DNA of 64,000 bases from Pseudomonas sp. 7SR1 (GCF_900156465.1 NZ_LT707064.1:310001-374000); one strand, 5' to 3'; shown: positions 56,054 through 64,000, numbered from the stretch's first letter. A program made the numbers and translations. The notes: generated from the sequence alone by a model not told the origin.

Positions 56054-57006
56054 TCGATCTGTCTCCCCTCGCCCGCCGTCTGGCCGGTACACCCCTGGCC
56101 GACTGGGCCGCGACGCTGCAGTCGCAGCTCGATATCAAGATGCAGAAAGGCCATGGCGATCTCGAACGCTGGCAGAACGCCCTGGATGCCCTGCCGTCGC
56201 TGCAACCGACCCGGATAGACCTGCTGAACAGTCTGACGCTCGACACCGAGTGCAGCGATGAAACCCGCGCCCAGATGCGCACCGCCCTGATGGGCCTTTC
56301 CCCATGGCGCAAAGGCCCGTTCGATCTGTTCGGCGTGCACGTGGACACCGAATGGCGTTCGGACTGGAAGTGGTCACGGGTGGCACCGCACCTGGACCTC
56401 AAGGGCAAGCGCATCCTCGATGTGGGCTGCGGCAACGGCTACTACATGTGGCGAATGCTGGGGGCCGGGGCCGACACCGTGATCGGCGTCGACCCCAACT
56501 GGCTGTTCTTCTGCCAGTTCCAGGCGGTGCAGCGCTACCTTTCGCAGCCCAACGCCTGGCACCTGCCGTTCCCCTTCGAAGACCTGCCGCCGGACCTCGA
56601 AGGCTTCGACACGGTGTTTTCCATGGGCGTGTTCTACCACCGCCGCTCCCCCATCGAACACCTGCTGGCCTTGAAGGACTGTCTGGTGAAAGGCGGCGAA
56701 CTGGTGTTGGAAACCCTGGTGATCGAGGGTAACGAGCATCAGGTGCTGGTCCCCGAGGACCGCTATGCGCAGATGCGCAACGTCTGGTTCCTGCCGTCGG
56801 TTCCAGCCCTGGAGCGCTGGCTGCGCCGGGCCGGGTTCAGCGATGTGCGGTGTGTGGACGTGAGCCTGACGACCGTGGAAGAACAGCGCAGCACCGAGTG
56901 GATGAAGTATCAGTCGCTGAGCGACTTCCTTGACCCTGCTGACCATGGCAAGACCATCGAAGGGCTACCGGCACCGATGCGGGCGGTGATCGTGGCGCGT
57001 AAATAA
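56050..57006 (+). CDS. cmoB: tRNA U34 carboxymethyltransferase
   Basis: Uses carboxy-SAM to turn ho5U34 into cmo5U34. The 318-aa protein has an N-terminal helical domain and a methyltransferase domain (about 115-290; [40 protein letters not shown]). It forms the usual cmoAB pair. Confidence 0.97.
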   Translation: MIDLSPLARRLAGTPLADWAATLQSQLDIKMQKGHGDLERWQNALDALPSLQPTRIDLLNSLTLDTECSDETRAQMRTALMGLSPWRKGPFDLFGVHVDTEWRSDWKWSRVAPHLDLKGKRILDVGCGNGYYMWRMLGAGADTVIGVDPNWLFFCQFQAVQRYLSQPNAWHLPFPFEDLPPDLEGFDTVFSMGVFYHRRSPIEHLLALKDCLVKGGELVLETLVIEGNEHQVLVPEDRYAQMRNVWFLPSVPALERWLRRAGFSDVRCVDVSLTTVEEQRSTEWMKYQSLSDFLDPADHGKTIEGLPAPMRAVIVARK

Positions 57007-57028
57007 ATCGCCCAACCACCACGAACCT

Positions 57029-57118
57029 CTGGAAGCGAGCCGGCTCGCGAAGGCAGTGGTTCAGTCACAGGGATGTCGGGCTTGCCGGCCTCATCGCGAG
57101 CAAGCTCGCTCCCACAGG
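57029..57118. repeat. REP pair between cmoB and tadA
   Basis: GGAAGCGAGCCGGCTCGCGA (diverged) and consensus GCGAGCAAGCTCGCTCCCAC in inverted order, between convergent genes. No T-tract terminator is present, so this pair may serve as the transcription boundary. Confidence 0.83.
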
Positions 57119-57166
57119 TTTTTGTGTGGTGTGCGGATGCTGTGAATACACACAGGGGGCCGGTAT

Positions 57167-57664
57167 CTAGTCTGTGGCCTTGGCTCTACGCGCCTTGAAG
57201 AACTCGCTCAGCACCGTGCTGCACTCCTCGGCCAGCACGCCGCCTTCGTACATCACGCGATGGTTCAGGAAACCCTGGCTGAAGAACTGCCCTTGGCTCT
57301 GCACGATGCCGGCCTTGGGCTCCAGGGCACCATAGACGACCCGGGCAATGCGCGAGTGAACGATCAGGCCGGCGCACATGCTGCACGGTTCCAGCGTGAC
57401 GTAGAGGGTGCTGCCGGGCAGGCGATAGTTGCGCATGGCCTGGGCCGCGGCGCGGATGGCGACCATTTCCGCATGGGCACTGGGATCGTGACCGCTGATC
57501 GGGCAATTGAAGCCGCGTCCGATGATCTCGCCGTCCTGCACCAACACCGCTCCCACCGGCACCTCACCCAGGGCGGCACCCTGGGCGGCAAGGGCCAGGG
57601 CTTCGCGCATGAAATCCTGGTCACGGCTGCGGTCGATGATCCTGGCGGGACGAATCTGGCGCAT
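57167..57664 (-). CDS. tadA: tRNA-specific adenosine deaminase TadA
   Basis: Converts A34 to inosine in tRNA-Arg(ACG). The 165-aa protein has the zinc/catalytic HAE in PSAHAEMVAI and PCxxC in TLEPCSMCAGLIVHSR. The ATG at 57664 overlaps the multicopper oxidase stop by one base. The N-terminal extension of about 15 residues before DQDFMREAL is common in Pseudomonas. Confidence 0.96.
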   Translation of the reverse strand: MRQIRPARIIDRSRDQDFMREALALAAQGAALGEVPVGAVLVQDGEIIGRGFNCPISGHDPSAHAEMVAIRAAAQAMRNYRLPGSTLYVTLEPCSMCAGLIVHSRIARVVYGALEPKAGIVQSQGQFFSQGFLNHRVMYEGGVLAEECSTVLSEFFKARRAKATD

Positions 57665-59040
57665 CACGCCACCTCGATGGCGGCCATCAGGCCGGTTTCC
57701 ATGTGATCAATCACATGGCAGTGGAACATCCACACCCCAGGGTTATCCGCCACCAGCGCCACCTGCGCCCGCTCGTTCTTGCCCAACAGGTAGGTGTCGG
57801 TGAAATACGGCACGACCTTGTGCCGGTTGGACGCGATCACCTTGAAGCTCATCCCGTGCAAATGGATCGGGTGCTGGTACTGGGTCATGTTCTTCAATTC
57901 GAAAATGTAGCTCTGGCCTTTCTTCAGGGTAGCGATCGGCCGATCGGCGCAGGTCTTGTCGGTGATGTCCCAGGCCTTGCCGTTGATCTGCCACAGGCTC
58001 GGCGGCTTGCCGTTGTCGACATTGACCGACACCGAACCGACCCACTCGAAATTGAAGTTGAGTTTCTCGGCATTGGCCAGGTCCGGCTCGGCCACCGGGT
58101 TGGCCGGCAATGCTGGCGGCCAGGCAGTGGGGGCATCGCTGTTGGCGACCGACCGCAAGGTGCCCAGGCGTACCGGGCCGTTGCGCAACGACAACTCTTC
58201 TCCGGCCGCCGGTGCCTTTATGGCCAGGCAGATGCGCATGCCCGGGCCCAGCCAGTACTCCTTGCCCAGCGGGCGCGGCTCGACGGGGTTGCCGTCCAGG
58301 GCGTAGATCTGCGCCTCGACGCCGGGAATGTTGATGCGATAGGTCAGGGTGTTATCCAGGTTGAGCAGGCGCACCCGGGTGATCTGCCCCGCCGGCAGGT
58401 CGATCACCGCCTGCGGCACGCCGTTGATGGTCGAAAGCCGCCCGGCCGTGCCGCCACGGGCGGCCTCGCGAGGGATGCTGAACTCCACGAACTGGCCTTG
58501 CTCGTCTACATGCCAGCTCTTGAGGCTCAGGGTCTGTTCGTACTTGAAGCCAGTCGGCTCACGCTCTTCGATGATCAACGGTCCCACCAACCCACGCCCG
58601 AGCTCTTCGCTGCTGTTGACGTGAGGGTGATACCAATAGCTGCCGGCGTCCGGCACACGGAACTTGTAATCGAAGTATTCGCCCGGCAGCACCGGCAGTT
58701 GCGAAACGTACGGCACGCCATCCATTTCCAGCGGCAGACGGATTCCGTGCCAGTGGATCGTGGTGGCAACCGGCAGGCGGTTGATGAAGCGCACCCGCAA
58801 CCACTCGCCCTGACGTACCCGCAGCTCGGTGCCCGGGGCCGACGGACCGAACGCCCAGGCCTGGGTCTTGTGCCCGGCCACCAGCTCGACGTCCAGGGGC
58901 GCCGCGATCAGCTCATAGTCATGACCGGCCTGGGCATCGGCCATCCTGCCCAACCAATACCGCGAAGCCCCTCCCGCCCCGACGCCAACGACAACAAGAC
59001 CGGCCAGGCCACCGAGTATTTGGCGACGGGTAAAGGACAT
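57664..59040 (-). CDS. Tat-exported multicopper oxidase
   Basis: A 458-aa periplasmic copper oxidase. MSFTRRQILGG is a twin-arginine signal, so the ATG at 59040 is chosen over one four codons upstream. All four copper motifs are present: HWHG, WYHPH, HPIHLHG and HCHVIDHMETGLM. The Met-rich insert of CueO is absent, so it is not a typical cuprous oxidase. In P. aeruginosa its counterpart (PA3768) lies directly between guaA and tadA; here guaA is missing upstream. Copper or metal tolerance is plausible. Confidence 0.9.
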   Translation of the reverse strand: MSFTRRQILGGLAGLVVVGVGAGGASRYWLGRMADAQAGHDYELIAAPLDVELVAGHKTQAWAFGPSAPGTELRVRQGEWLRVRFINRLPVATTIHWHGIRLPLEMDGVPYVSQLPVLPGEYFDYKFRVPDAGSYWYHPHVNSSEELGRGLVGPLIIEEREPTGFKYEQTLSLKSWHVDEQGQFVEFSIPREAARGGTAGRLSTINGVPQAVIDLPAGQITRVRLLNLDNTLTYRINIPGVEAQIYALDGNPVEPRPLGKEYWLGPGMRICLAIKAPAAGEELSLRNGPVRLGTLRSVANSDAPTAWPPALPANPVAEPDLANAEKLNFNFEWVGSVSVNVDNGKPPSLWQINGKAWDITDKTCADRPIATLKKGQSYIFELKNMTQYQHPIHLHGMSFKVIASNRHKVVPYFTDTYLLGKNERAQVALVADNPGVWMFHCHVIDHMETGLMAAIEVA

Positions 59041-59151
59041 GAACGCAACCACCTATTGAATCTGCGGCGAACCGGCAGGTCCGCAAAAGGCGAATACGAT
59101 ACACCCGCGATTGAGAAATATTAAGTGAAGGATTGTCGCGGATAAGTAATG

Positions 59152-60015
59152 TCAGCTAGCCGATTTGCGTGCCGTGACAATCCATGCCGCGCCGTCAATC
59201 ATCACCGACCGCTCGCCGGGGAGACCCGCGAAGGCGGCGCGAACCGCGGCCCAGGCGTGGGCACGGATGTCGTCGGGCTGATCAGCGAGCACAAGCGACA
59301 GCGGGCCACCCTCGAATGCCATCTTCACGGCGTCGTCGATCGCCGCGTCCCGAGTCTCGCCTTGGCCGAACGAGATGGAAGCATCGAAGGGCGCGATAGT
59401 GATATCGGTGAAGCCGGCCGTTGTCAGGATGCGCTCCACGCGCCCCCGGTCGCCGAACGAGAATGGGCCGGGCACGTCGGGACCGGGCGGCGCGGGCAGC
59501 GGGACAATGTCCTTGATCGCGATCATGGGCAGACGCACCCAATCGTTCTCGGCCACGCCGCGCCAGCAGACGAAAGCGACCCGCCCGCCCGGTCGGAGCG
59601 CGCGTCGCATATGAGTGAACGCCGCTGTCGGATCGTCGAAAAACATCACGCCGAAACGCGAGAACAGCATATCGAACGCGCCCTCGGGCAGCTCGGCGCT
59701 GCTGGCGTCGGCCACTTGGAACAGGACCGGCGTATCCTGTGGCGCAAGCGCGCGCGCACGGCCAATCAACGGCTCGGATATGTCCACGCCCAGCACTTGG
59801 CCGCCCGCGCCGACGCGGGCGGCCAGATCCAGACTCGATGCGCCCGCGCCACAGCCGACGTCCAGCACCCGCTCACCCGTCGCGGGCGCGGCGGCTTCGA
59901 TCGCGGCCTGGCCGAATACCGCAAACATGGCGTCGAGCCGGGCCTGGTTGACGGCCCAGTACTCCCCGCTTTGGCCATTCCAGTCGGCGACCTGATAGGT
60001 TTTTTGCTCTGTCAT
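59152..60015 (-). CDS. Class I SAM-dependent methyltransferase
   Basis: 287 aa. The SAM fold shows motif I RVLDVGCGAGASSLDLA, motif II LGVDISEPLIGRARA and motif IV FDMLFSRFGVMFF. The acceptor is unknown. It is the last gene of a three-gene set on this strand (oxidoreductase, ABM protein, methyltransferase) and starts 26 nt after the ABM stop. It lies in an accessory block absent between multicopper oxidase and guaA in P. aeruginosa. Confidence 0.85.
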   Translation of the reverse strand: MTEQKTYQVADWNGQSGEYWAVNQARLDAMFAVFGQAAIEAAAPATGERVLDVGCGAGASSLDLAARVGAGGQVLGVDISEPLIGRARALAPQDTPVLFQVADASSAELPEGAFDMLFSRFGVMFFDDPTAAFTHMRRALRPGGRVAFVCWRGVAENDWVRLPMIAIKDIVPLPAPPGPDVPGPFSFGDRGRVERILTTAGFTDITIAPFDASISFGQGETRDAAIDDAVKMAFEGGPLSLVLADQPDDIRAHAWAAVRAAFAGLPGERSVMIDGAAWIVTARKSAS

Positions 60016-60041
60016 GACATTTCCTCATTTTGACGCATTCT

Positions 60042-60431
60042 TCAGGCCACGCAAAAGCCGGGGACGGCGACCTTCTGGAACAAGTGCGGGCTGCCTACGA
60101 CGGATGACGGATAGGCCGAAAGCTTCGCGACGAACTCGGGATGAGTGAGACCGGCGCGGACCGTCTCGGTGGACTCCCACACCACATAGTTCAGGTAAGT
60201 CGGGCTATCGCCGATCGCTCGATGCAGCTGCATGGAAATGAAGCCCGGTTGCTTCGTTATGATCTCGGCAGCCACCTTGAAAGCGTCCAGGAAGCCCGCT
60301 TCGTCGGCATAATCGAGCGTGAAGAGGTTGATGAGCACAACTGGCGCGGCAGTGATGCCGAGTTGACGCTCAAGCGGGAATTTATCGTCTAGCGGTTTGA
60401 ATTTACGCTCTTGCGGCTTTGGGTCGGCCAT
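60042..60431 (-). CDS. Antibiotic biosynthesis monooxygenase (ABM) domain protein
   Basis: 129 aa. The ATG at 60431 (MADPKPQERKF) is chosen; an earlier in-frame ATG gives an unlikely extension. A dimeric ferredoxin-like ABM fold is indicated by APVVLINLFTLDYADEAGFL and GFISMQLHRAIGDSPTYLNY. ABM proteins can be quinone-type monooxygenases or haem degraders; the function here is not assignable. Middle gene of the divergent cassette. Confidence 0.82.
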   Translation of the reverse strand: MADPKPQERKFKPLDDKFPLERQLGITAAPVVLINLFTLDYADEAGFLDAFKVAAEIITKQPGFISMQLHRAIGDSPTYLNYVVWESTETVRAGLTHPEFVAKLSAYPSSVVGSPHLFQKVAVPGFCVA

Positions 60432-60522
60432 GGTGGCACTCCCGTCTAATGGGAAAATGAAACTACCGTAATCGATGCTGCTTCGAAGCAACCTTTAAAA
60501 GCCTGCGCCAACCGAAGTGCCC

Positions 60523-61416
60523 TCAAACCAGCATCGACTGCTGGGCGCAGATGCCCGCCGTCGAGCCTTGCCATGATGCCGTGGTGACCGAGGGCATTGC
60601 GGGGTTGGCGAGGTCGCCGGCGGCGTAGATGCCGGGTACGCTGGTTTCGCGGCGCTCGTCGACCTTGAGGACGATGCCCTGGGGCGTATCGACCGTGGCG
60701 AGCCCCAGCGATTCATGCAGGCGTGCGGACGGCTTGTTGCGCGGATGCGCGAACAGGATGTCGACCGCAACAGAGGGGCCGGCGTCGAGCCTGACGGTGG
60801 CGTTATGGCTCTCGTCATGGTCGATTTCGGTGACCCGGCCATCGACGACAGGGATGCCACGGCGAGCCAGATCGGCCCGGATCTCGGGTGGAATGTCGTG
60901 ACCATTGGCGAAGACCGTCAATGTGTCAGTCCAATCGTGGTATAGCCTGACGTAGTTGTGCGACATTGGGCCGGACCAGACGAGGCCCCAATGCCGGCCG
61001 GCAACTTCAAAGCCGTCGCAATACGGGCAAGGCACGATGGAGCTGCCCCAGCCTTCGGCAAAGCCGGGAAGTTCAGGCATCTGGTCGGCGACGCCATAGC
61101 TCAGGATCAGGCGGCGCGCCCTCAGGGTTGCGCCCTCGCCCGTGAGGACGGAGAAATCGTCGAGGGCGCCGGAGACGCTCTCGGCCCGGGCATTGACCAG
61201 CTGGATCGTGGGATAGCGTGCCAGTTGCTGCCGCGCCTCGGCCAGTATCTCCAGCGGTGGCTTGTGGTCGTGGCCGAGCAGGCCATGGGAGTGGTCGGCG
61301 AAACGATTGCGCGGCAGGCCGGTATCGAGAACGGTGACCTTGCGGCGGGCACGGCCGAGTTGCAGGGCGGCGGCAAGACCGGCAAAACTGCCGCCGATGA
61401 TGATGACGTCATTCAT
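60523..61416 (-). CDS. FAD-dependent thioredoxin-reductase-like oxidoreductase with CxxC site
   Basis: 297 aa. FAD motif VIIIGGSFAGLAAALQLGRA at the N-terminus and a redox-active CPYCDG motif (about residue 135) place it in the TrxR-like disulfide oxidoreductase family that also includes GliT/HlmI enzymes of dithiol natural products. A C-terminal FAD segment PGIYAAGDLANPAMPSV follows. The start MNDVIIIGG at 61416 is clear. It is divergent from the TetR gene, its probable regulator. Confidence 0.86.
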   Translation of the reverse strand: MNDVIIIGGSFAGLAAALQLGRARRKVTVLDTGLPRNRFADHSHGLLGHDHKPPLEILAEARQQLARYPTIQLVNARAESVSGALDDFSVLTGEGATLRARRLILSYGVADQMPELPGFAEGWGSSIVPCPYCDGFEVAGRHWGLVWSGPMSHNYVRLYHDWTDTLTVFANGHDIPPEIRADLARRGIPVVDGRVTEIDHDESHNATVRLDAGPSVAVDILFAHPRNKPSARLHESLGLATVDTPQGIVLKVDERRETSVPGIYAAGDLANPAMPSVTTASWQGSTAGICAQQSMLV

Positions 61417-61479
61417 GATGATGGGCTCCGCGCTGTGGATGAAGGGAGATCGGCTTGCAAAATTAAGATACTCACTGGT

Positions 61480-61509
61480 ACCATAATTTACAAATTTAGA
61501 TACTGTCAA
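61480..61509 (-). promoter_or_regulatory. Promoter of the oxidoreductase cassette, overlapped by repeated motifs
   Basis: On the minus strand TTGACA (61509-61504), an 18-nt spacer and TATGGT (61485-61480). The direct motif AGATACT recurs on the plus strand at 61466 and 61498, each followed by a GTAC core, covering both ends of this promoter. These are good candidate TetR operator halves. Confidence 0.5.
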
Positions 61510-61522
61510 GTACTGGAATTTT

Positions 61523-62152
61523 ATGACCGAACACAGTCAGGCCCGACGCGGCCGGCCCGCCAACGATGCGCTAGGCCAGACGATCATTGACGCCGCGGGC
61601 GAACTTTTTGTGGAATTGGGTTTTCAAGCGACGACAATGGACAAGGTCGCCCAGCGGGCGAAGATATCCAAGCTCAGCATCTATCGGCACTTCGAGAACA
61701 AGGAGGCGCTGTTCAGTGCGGCCATTGCGGCCCACTGCCATCAGTTTGCACCCCAAGCCCTTATTGAAGGCGTCGGCGGTTCGGCGGCAGATCAGCTCAT
61801 GGCGGTGGGAACATCCCTGCTTCGCACGTTGCTGAGCCCCGACGTGCGCAGTGTCGAAGCCATGATCATGGCCGACAAGACGAATCAAAAATCGTTAAGC
61901 AAGCGCCATTACGAAGCCGGTCCCGCCTATGTCATTGCCCAGATCGAGGCCCTGTTGCGTCAGTTGCACGCGAAGGCGGTTCTGAACGTGCCCGATCCTC
62001 GCCAGTCCGCCCGTTTGTTTGCCGCGCTTTTCAAAGGGTCCGATCTGCTGATGATCGCGCGCTTCGATGAGGCCAGGGCAGAGGACGACAACGAAATCGA
62101 ATCCTATTGCCGGGCAGCCGTCGCCATGTTCATCGCCGCGCACGAAAAATAA
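61523..62152 (+). CDS. TetR-family regulator of the accessory cassette
   Basis: 209 aa. A basic N-terminus (ARRGRPAND) precedes the helix-turn-helix (IIDAAGELFVELGFQATTMDKV, KISKLSIYRHFENKEALF), and the C-terminal domain resembles AefR-like TetR_C domains. It is divergent from the oxidoreductase gene with 106 nt between, containing repeated motifs. It runs toward the guaA-type terminator. Confidence 0.88.
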   Translation: MTEHSQARRGRPANDALGQTIIDAAGELFVELGFQATTMDKVAQRAKISKLSIYRHFENKEALFSAAIAAHCHQFAPQALIEGVGGSAADQLMAVGTSLLRTLLSPDVRSVEAMIMADKTNQKSLSKRHYEAGPAYVIAQIEALLRQLHAKAVLNVPDPRQSARLFAALFKGSDLLMIARFDEARAEDDNEIESYCRAAVAMFIAAHEK

Positions 62153-62281
62153 GACCGTGCCCGGAAAAGCACTCATGCATCACGAGAGAACCCAACGAAA
62201 CCGGGCTGATCAAGAGATTTGATCCCAGGCCCTTCCCTGGCGAGGCGACAGGGTATCGAGCACCCCGCAGGGCATTTGCCC

Positions 62282-62313
62282 CAAAAAGCCAAAAGCCCGC
62301 AATTACGCGGGCT
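62282..62313 (-). terminator. Orphan guaA-type terminator
   Basis: On the minus strand AGCCCGC-N6-GCGGGCT followed by TTTTGGCTTTTT. It lies about 50 nt beyond a TGA preceded by the codons for Glu-Trp-Glu (the C-terminus of GMP synthase), but no guaA body is present upstream; island DNA is there instead. Confidence 0.75.
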
Positions 62314-62360
62314 TCAGGGCATTTCCTGTTAATGGGTGCCGGACAACGCCGGACGCCCAA

Positions 62361-62372
62361 TCATTCCCACTC
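62361..62372 (-). other. Putative attachment site: last codons of guaA
   Basis: GAGTGGGAATGA on the minus strand encodes E-W-E-stop, the conserved GuaA C-terminus. Upstream of it (to the right) the sequence stops matching GuaA (expected PPATI before EWE, found MM), so only this tail is guaA-like. The guaA 3' end is a known integration hotspot. I take this as the left attachment site (att) of the element that starts here; the core length is a guess. Confidence 0.6.
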
Positions 62373-62578
62373 CATCATCAACAGGTCTCGCAAGCCCGCG
62401 TGGATAAAGGGATTTGCGATGATCGACATGGGCCACTACCGTCGCTTTTACCGTCATCCGACAAGAGCTTTATCTGGTGCGGAAGATGGAGGAACTTGAG
62501 GGGCGACGACTCTGGCAACTCCATCGTCAATCACCCTCTAGGATAGCGCAGACAAGCACAGCAGTCTTCCTCCGAGCA

Positions 62579-62821
62579 TCACTTCGTTGATGGCTTCGGC
62601 GCTGGCCCCTGCCCTCCCCTCTTGAAACCACGATCCCCTGCCATAAACACCTCAAGCATGTGCGGAATCAGCACTGTGGCATCGACCGCTTCACCGTAGA
62701 TCTGCGCGTGCAGCGCGGCGTAGCGGTCGAGATCTGCTTTCAAGCTGGCCGAGCAAACAAAGGTCAGCTTAGTGGATTCCGTCTTCGGTAGCGGCCCGAG
62801 CCGCAGCTTGCGCGTCGTCAT
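62579..62821 (-). CDS. DUF2274 family protein of conjugative elements
   Basis: 80 aa. MTTRKLRLGPLPKTESTKLTF is typical of DUF2274 proteins that follow trbI in Trb-type conjugation loci of ICEs. The predicted fold is ribbon-helix-helix-like (ASLKADLDRYAALHAQIYG), so a small DNA-binding role is possible. It overlaps the trbI stop by 4 nt and is the last element gene before the junction. Confidence 0.82.
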   Translation of the reverse strand: MTTRKLRLGPLPKTESTKLTFVCSASLKADLDRYAALHAQIYGEAVDATVLIPHMLEVFMAGDRGFKRGGQGPAPKPSTK

Positions 62822-64000
62822 CGAGAAGTCCCCCTGTTGAAGAAAAGTGGCTGGTACGGCCGCAGCACCAAGTCGCGGTTGACGATGATGCGAACCGGCA
62901 AGCCGGGGCGCTCGGTCAGCGTCGGCTGGATGTTGAGGTTGCGCCGGGTCATCTCCTGGCCGACCTGATTGATGCTGTCCTGCGCGCTGTCGCGCCCGGC
63001 GATGATGACGCGATCACCGTCTTGCCGGTTCTCCGGCGCGGCCAACTCGGCACCGATGCCCAGCAGCGTGGTCAGCGCCGCGCCGGCAAAGATGCGATCC
63101 CAATGCCAATCCACGTCATCCTCCAGGCCGGCATAGCCGGCCGGGTCGGTGCCGGCCAGGTTATCGAGCGTGAGCGAGGACGTATCCGGCAGGATGATGC
63201 GGTTCCACACCACCTGCACGCGGCTCTGCCCGTAGCTGACCTGGCTGTTGTATTTGCCCAGGATGCGCGAACCCTGCGGAATCAGCAGGAAGCGCCCGGT
63301 GGCCGTGTCATAGACCGGCTCCGTTACAGTGGCGATCACGTCGCCCGGCAGATCGGACTTGATGCCCGTCACCAGCGCCCCGGCGACCACCGTTCCGGCC
63401 ATGACCTGATACGGCGAAGCCGGCAGGGTCAGGTTGCCGGAATTGCGGGTTTCCGTGGTTCCGGCTTTCTGGAAAGCCTCTTTCTGGTCTTGCCGGTTCT
63501 GTACGGCGGTCGGGTCGGCAGGCTGGGCCGCCGTCGAGGCCGGGCCAGCCGCCAGTGGGTCGAACGCCGCATTGGCGGCGAAGCCCGGCGCGGCGGCCAC
63601 CTGCGTCTGCGCCACCGGCGCGGCCTGCTGCGAACCCGAGCGGAAGAACACCGACGATGCCGCCGCCGCTTCGGCTTCCTTGCGTAGCGCGTCGTTCGGG
63701 TCGTGGCCGGGGGCCGCGTAGGCGGCCGTCACCGGCTGCTGCGACTTCACGATGGCCGGGCCAAGATCGCCCGGCAGCGGCGGCCCCAGCCCCGGCACGG
63801 ATGCCGGCAACGGGGGCGGCAGCTTGGAGTAGTTGGCCGGCAGCGCGTCCAGCCCTTCGGACTTCGAGACGCGATCGACGTTGTAAAGCTCGGTCTGCTC
63901 GCCCGCGCCGCGCCGCTGCGGTTGCAGTGACCACATCAGCGCGCCGAGCACGGCGACCGACAGGGTGCCGGCGAGGATGGCCAGCGTGCGCCGGTTCAGG
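62818..64000 (-). CDS. trbI: Conjugal transfer protein TrbI/VirB10 (N-terminus beyond window)
   Basis: Core component of a P-type (Trb) type IV secretion system bridging inner and outer membranes. The visible 394 codons include the transmembrane start (LNRRTLAILAGTLSVAVLGA), a Pro/Ala-rich periplasmic linker (about 35-160), and the VirB10 beta-barrel domain (PYQVMAGTVVAGALVTGIKS, ATGRFLLIPQGSRILGKYNS, RVQVVWNRIILPDTSSLTL). The frame is open to the window edge, so the true start lies to the right. It is followed by DUF2274, the order seen in Tn4371-like ICEs. Confidence 0.93.
   Translation of the reverse strand, partial: LNRRTLAILAGTLSVAVLGALMWSLQPQRRGAGEQTELYNVDRVSKSEGLDALPANYSKLPPPLPASVPGLGPPLPGDLGPAIVKSQQPVTAAYAAPGHDPNDALRKEAEAAAASSVFFRSGSQQAAPVAQTQVAAAPGFAANAAFDPLAAGPASTAAQPADPTAVQNRQDQKEAFQKAGTTETRNSGNLTLPASPYQVMAGTVVAGALVTGIKSDLPGDVIATVTEPVYDTATGRFLLIPQGSRILGKYNSQVSYGQSRVQVVWNRIILPDTSSLTLDNLAGTDPAGYAGLEDDVDWHWDRIFAGAALTTLLGIGAELAAPENRQDGDRVIIAGRDSAQDSINQVGQEMTRRNLNIQPTLTERPGLPVRIIVNRDLVLRPYQPLFFNRGTSR

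Larger units (their letters stand above)
62153..62578. other. Intergenic region holding the element/chromosome junction
   Basis: No gene is credible in this 426-nt stretch; an open frame at 62107-62499 crosses the terminator and att and is rejected. A direct repeat CAGGGCATTT flanks the terminator (near 62268 and 62315). DNA right of about 62373 has no resemblance to housekeeping flanks. Confidence 0.6.

Noticed and set aside
62107..62499. Open frame of 130 codons across the junction
   Set aside because: It starts inside the TetR gene and runs through the terminator and the guaA tail; no ribosome-binding site and no family features.
1..64000. tRNA or rRNA genes
   Set aside because: No cloverleaf or rRNA-like sequence was noticed; the guaA tail, not a tRNA, is the integration target. 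A covariance-model scan would be decisive.

Overview
The window is chromosomal DNA of a Pseudomonas of the P. fluorescens complex. Three things support this: GC-rich coding sequence with Pseudomonas-type proteins throughout; about a dozen Pseudomonas-type REP palindromes between genes; and a gene order that, as I remember it, follows the P. aeruginosa PA3687-PA3769 backbone (ppc, lptF, lysS, prfB, wspR-A, recJ, yaeQ, thrC, hom, dsbC, xerD, rplS-trmD-rimM-rpsP, ffh, tadA). No rRNA, tRNA, CRISPR array or insertion sequence was seen.

Layout. 1-8.5 kb: the truncated start of ppc, two envelope lipoproteins (DUF4398 and the OmpA-like LptF) behind a probable AlgU promoter, an alpha/beta hydrolase pair, a DUF1704 zinc-peptidase-like gene, a lipoprotein and a TetR regulator. 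8.5-11.3 kb: lysS and prfB, the latter with its programmed +1 frameshift. 11.4-19.9 kb: the complete wsp surface-sensing operon (wspA-B-C-D-E-F-R, reading leftward), every junction overlapping. 20-30 kb: a DUF533 protein, a LysR regulator and a putrescine/polyamine-type block, ydcSTUV, flanked by two gamma-aminobutyraldehyde dehydrogenase paralogues. 30-39 kb: opgD, an old-yellow-enzyme reductase, recJ, yaeQ, a class III CoA-transferase, a DUF3509 gene and a sensor protein lacking its kinase half. 39-51.4 kb: conserved housekeeping (thrC-hom, dsbC, xerD, the rpsP-rimM-trmD-rplS operon, ffh, a CcsA-like protein, a CBS/CorC protein, an MFS transporter). 51.5-59 kb: a second-type Lon protease behind a clear heat-shock promoter, a chagasin-type protease inhibitor, a YhhN protein, cmoAB, tadA and a Tat-exported multicopper oxidase.

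59.1-64 kb is accessory. A TetR-controlled divergent cassette (CxxC flavin oxidoreductase, ABM-domain protein, methyltransferase) comes first. After it lies an orphan guaA 3' tail (last codons plus terminator) with no guaA gene in the window. From there rightward the DNA is the conjugation end of an integrative element (DUF2274 gene and trbI). I infer that an ICE or genomic island has inserted at the 3' end of guaA, which would place guaA beyond the right edge. The most interesting items are this junction, the possible dithiol-handling cassette beside it, the kinase-less BvgS-like sensor, and the REP-plus-dehydrogenase duplication around ydcSTUV.
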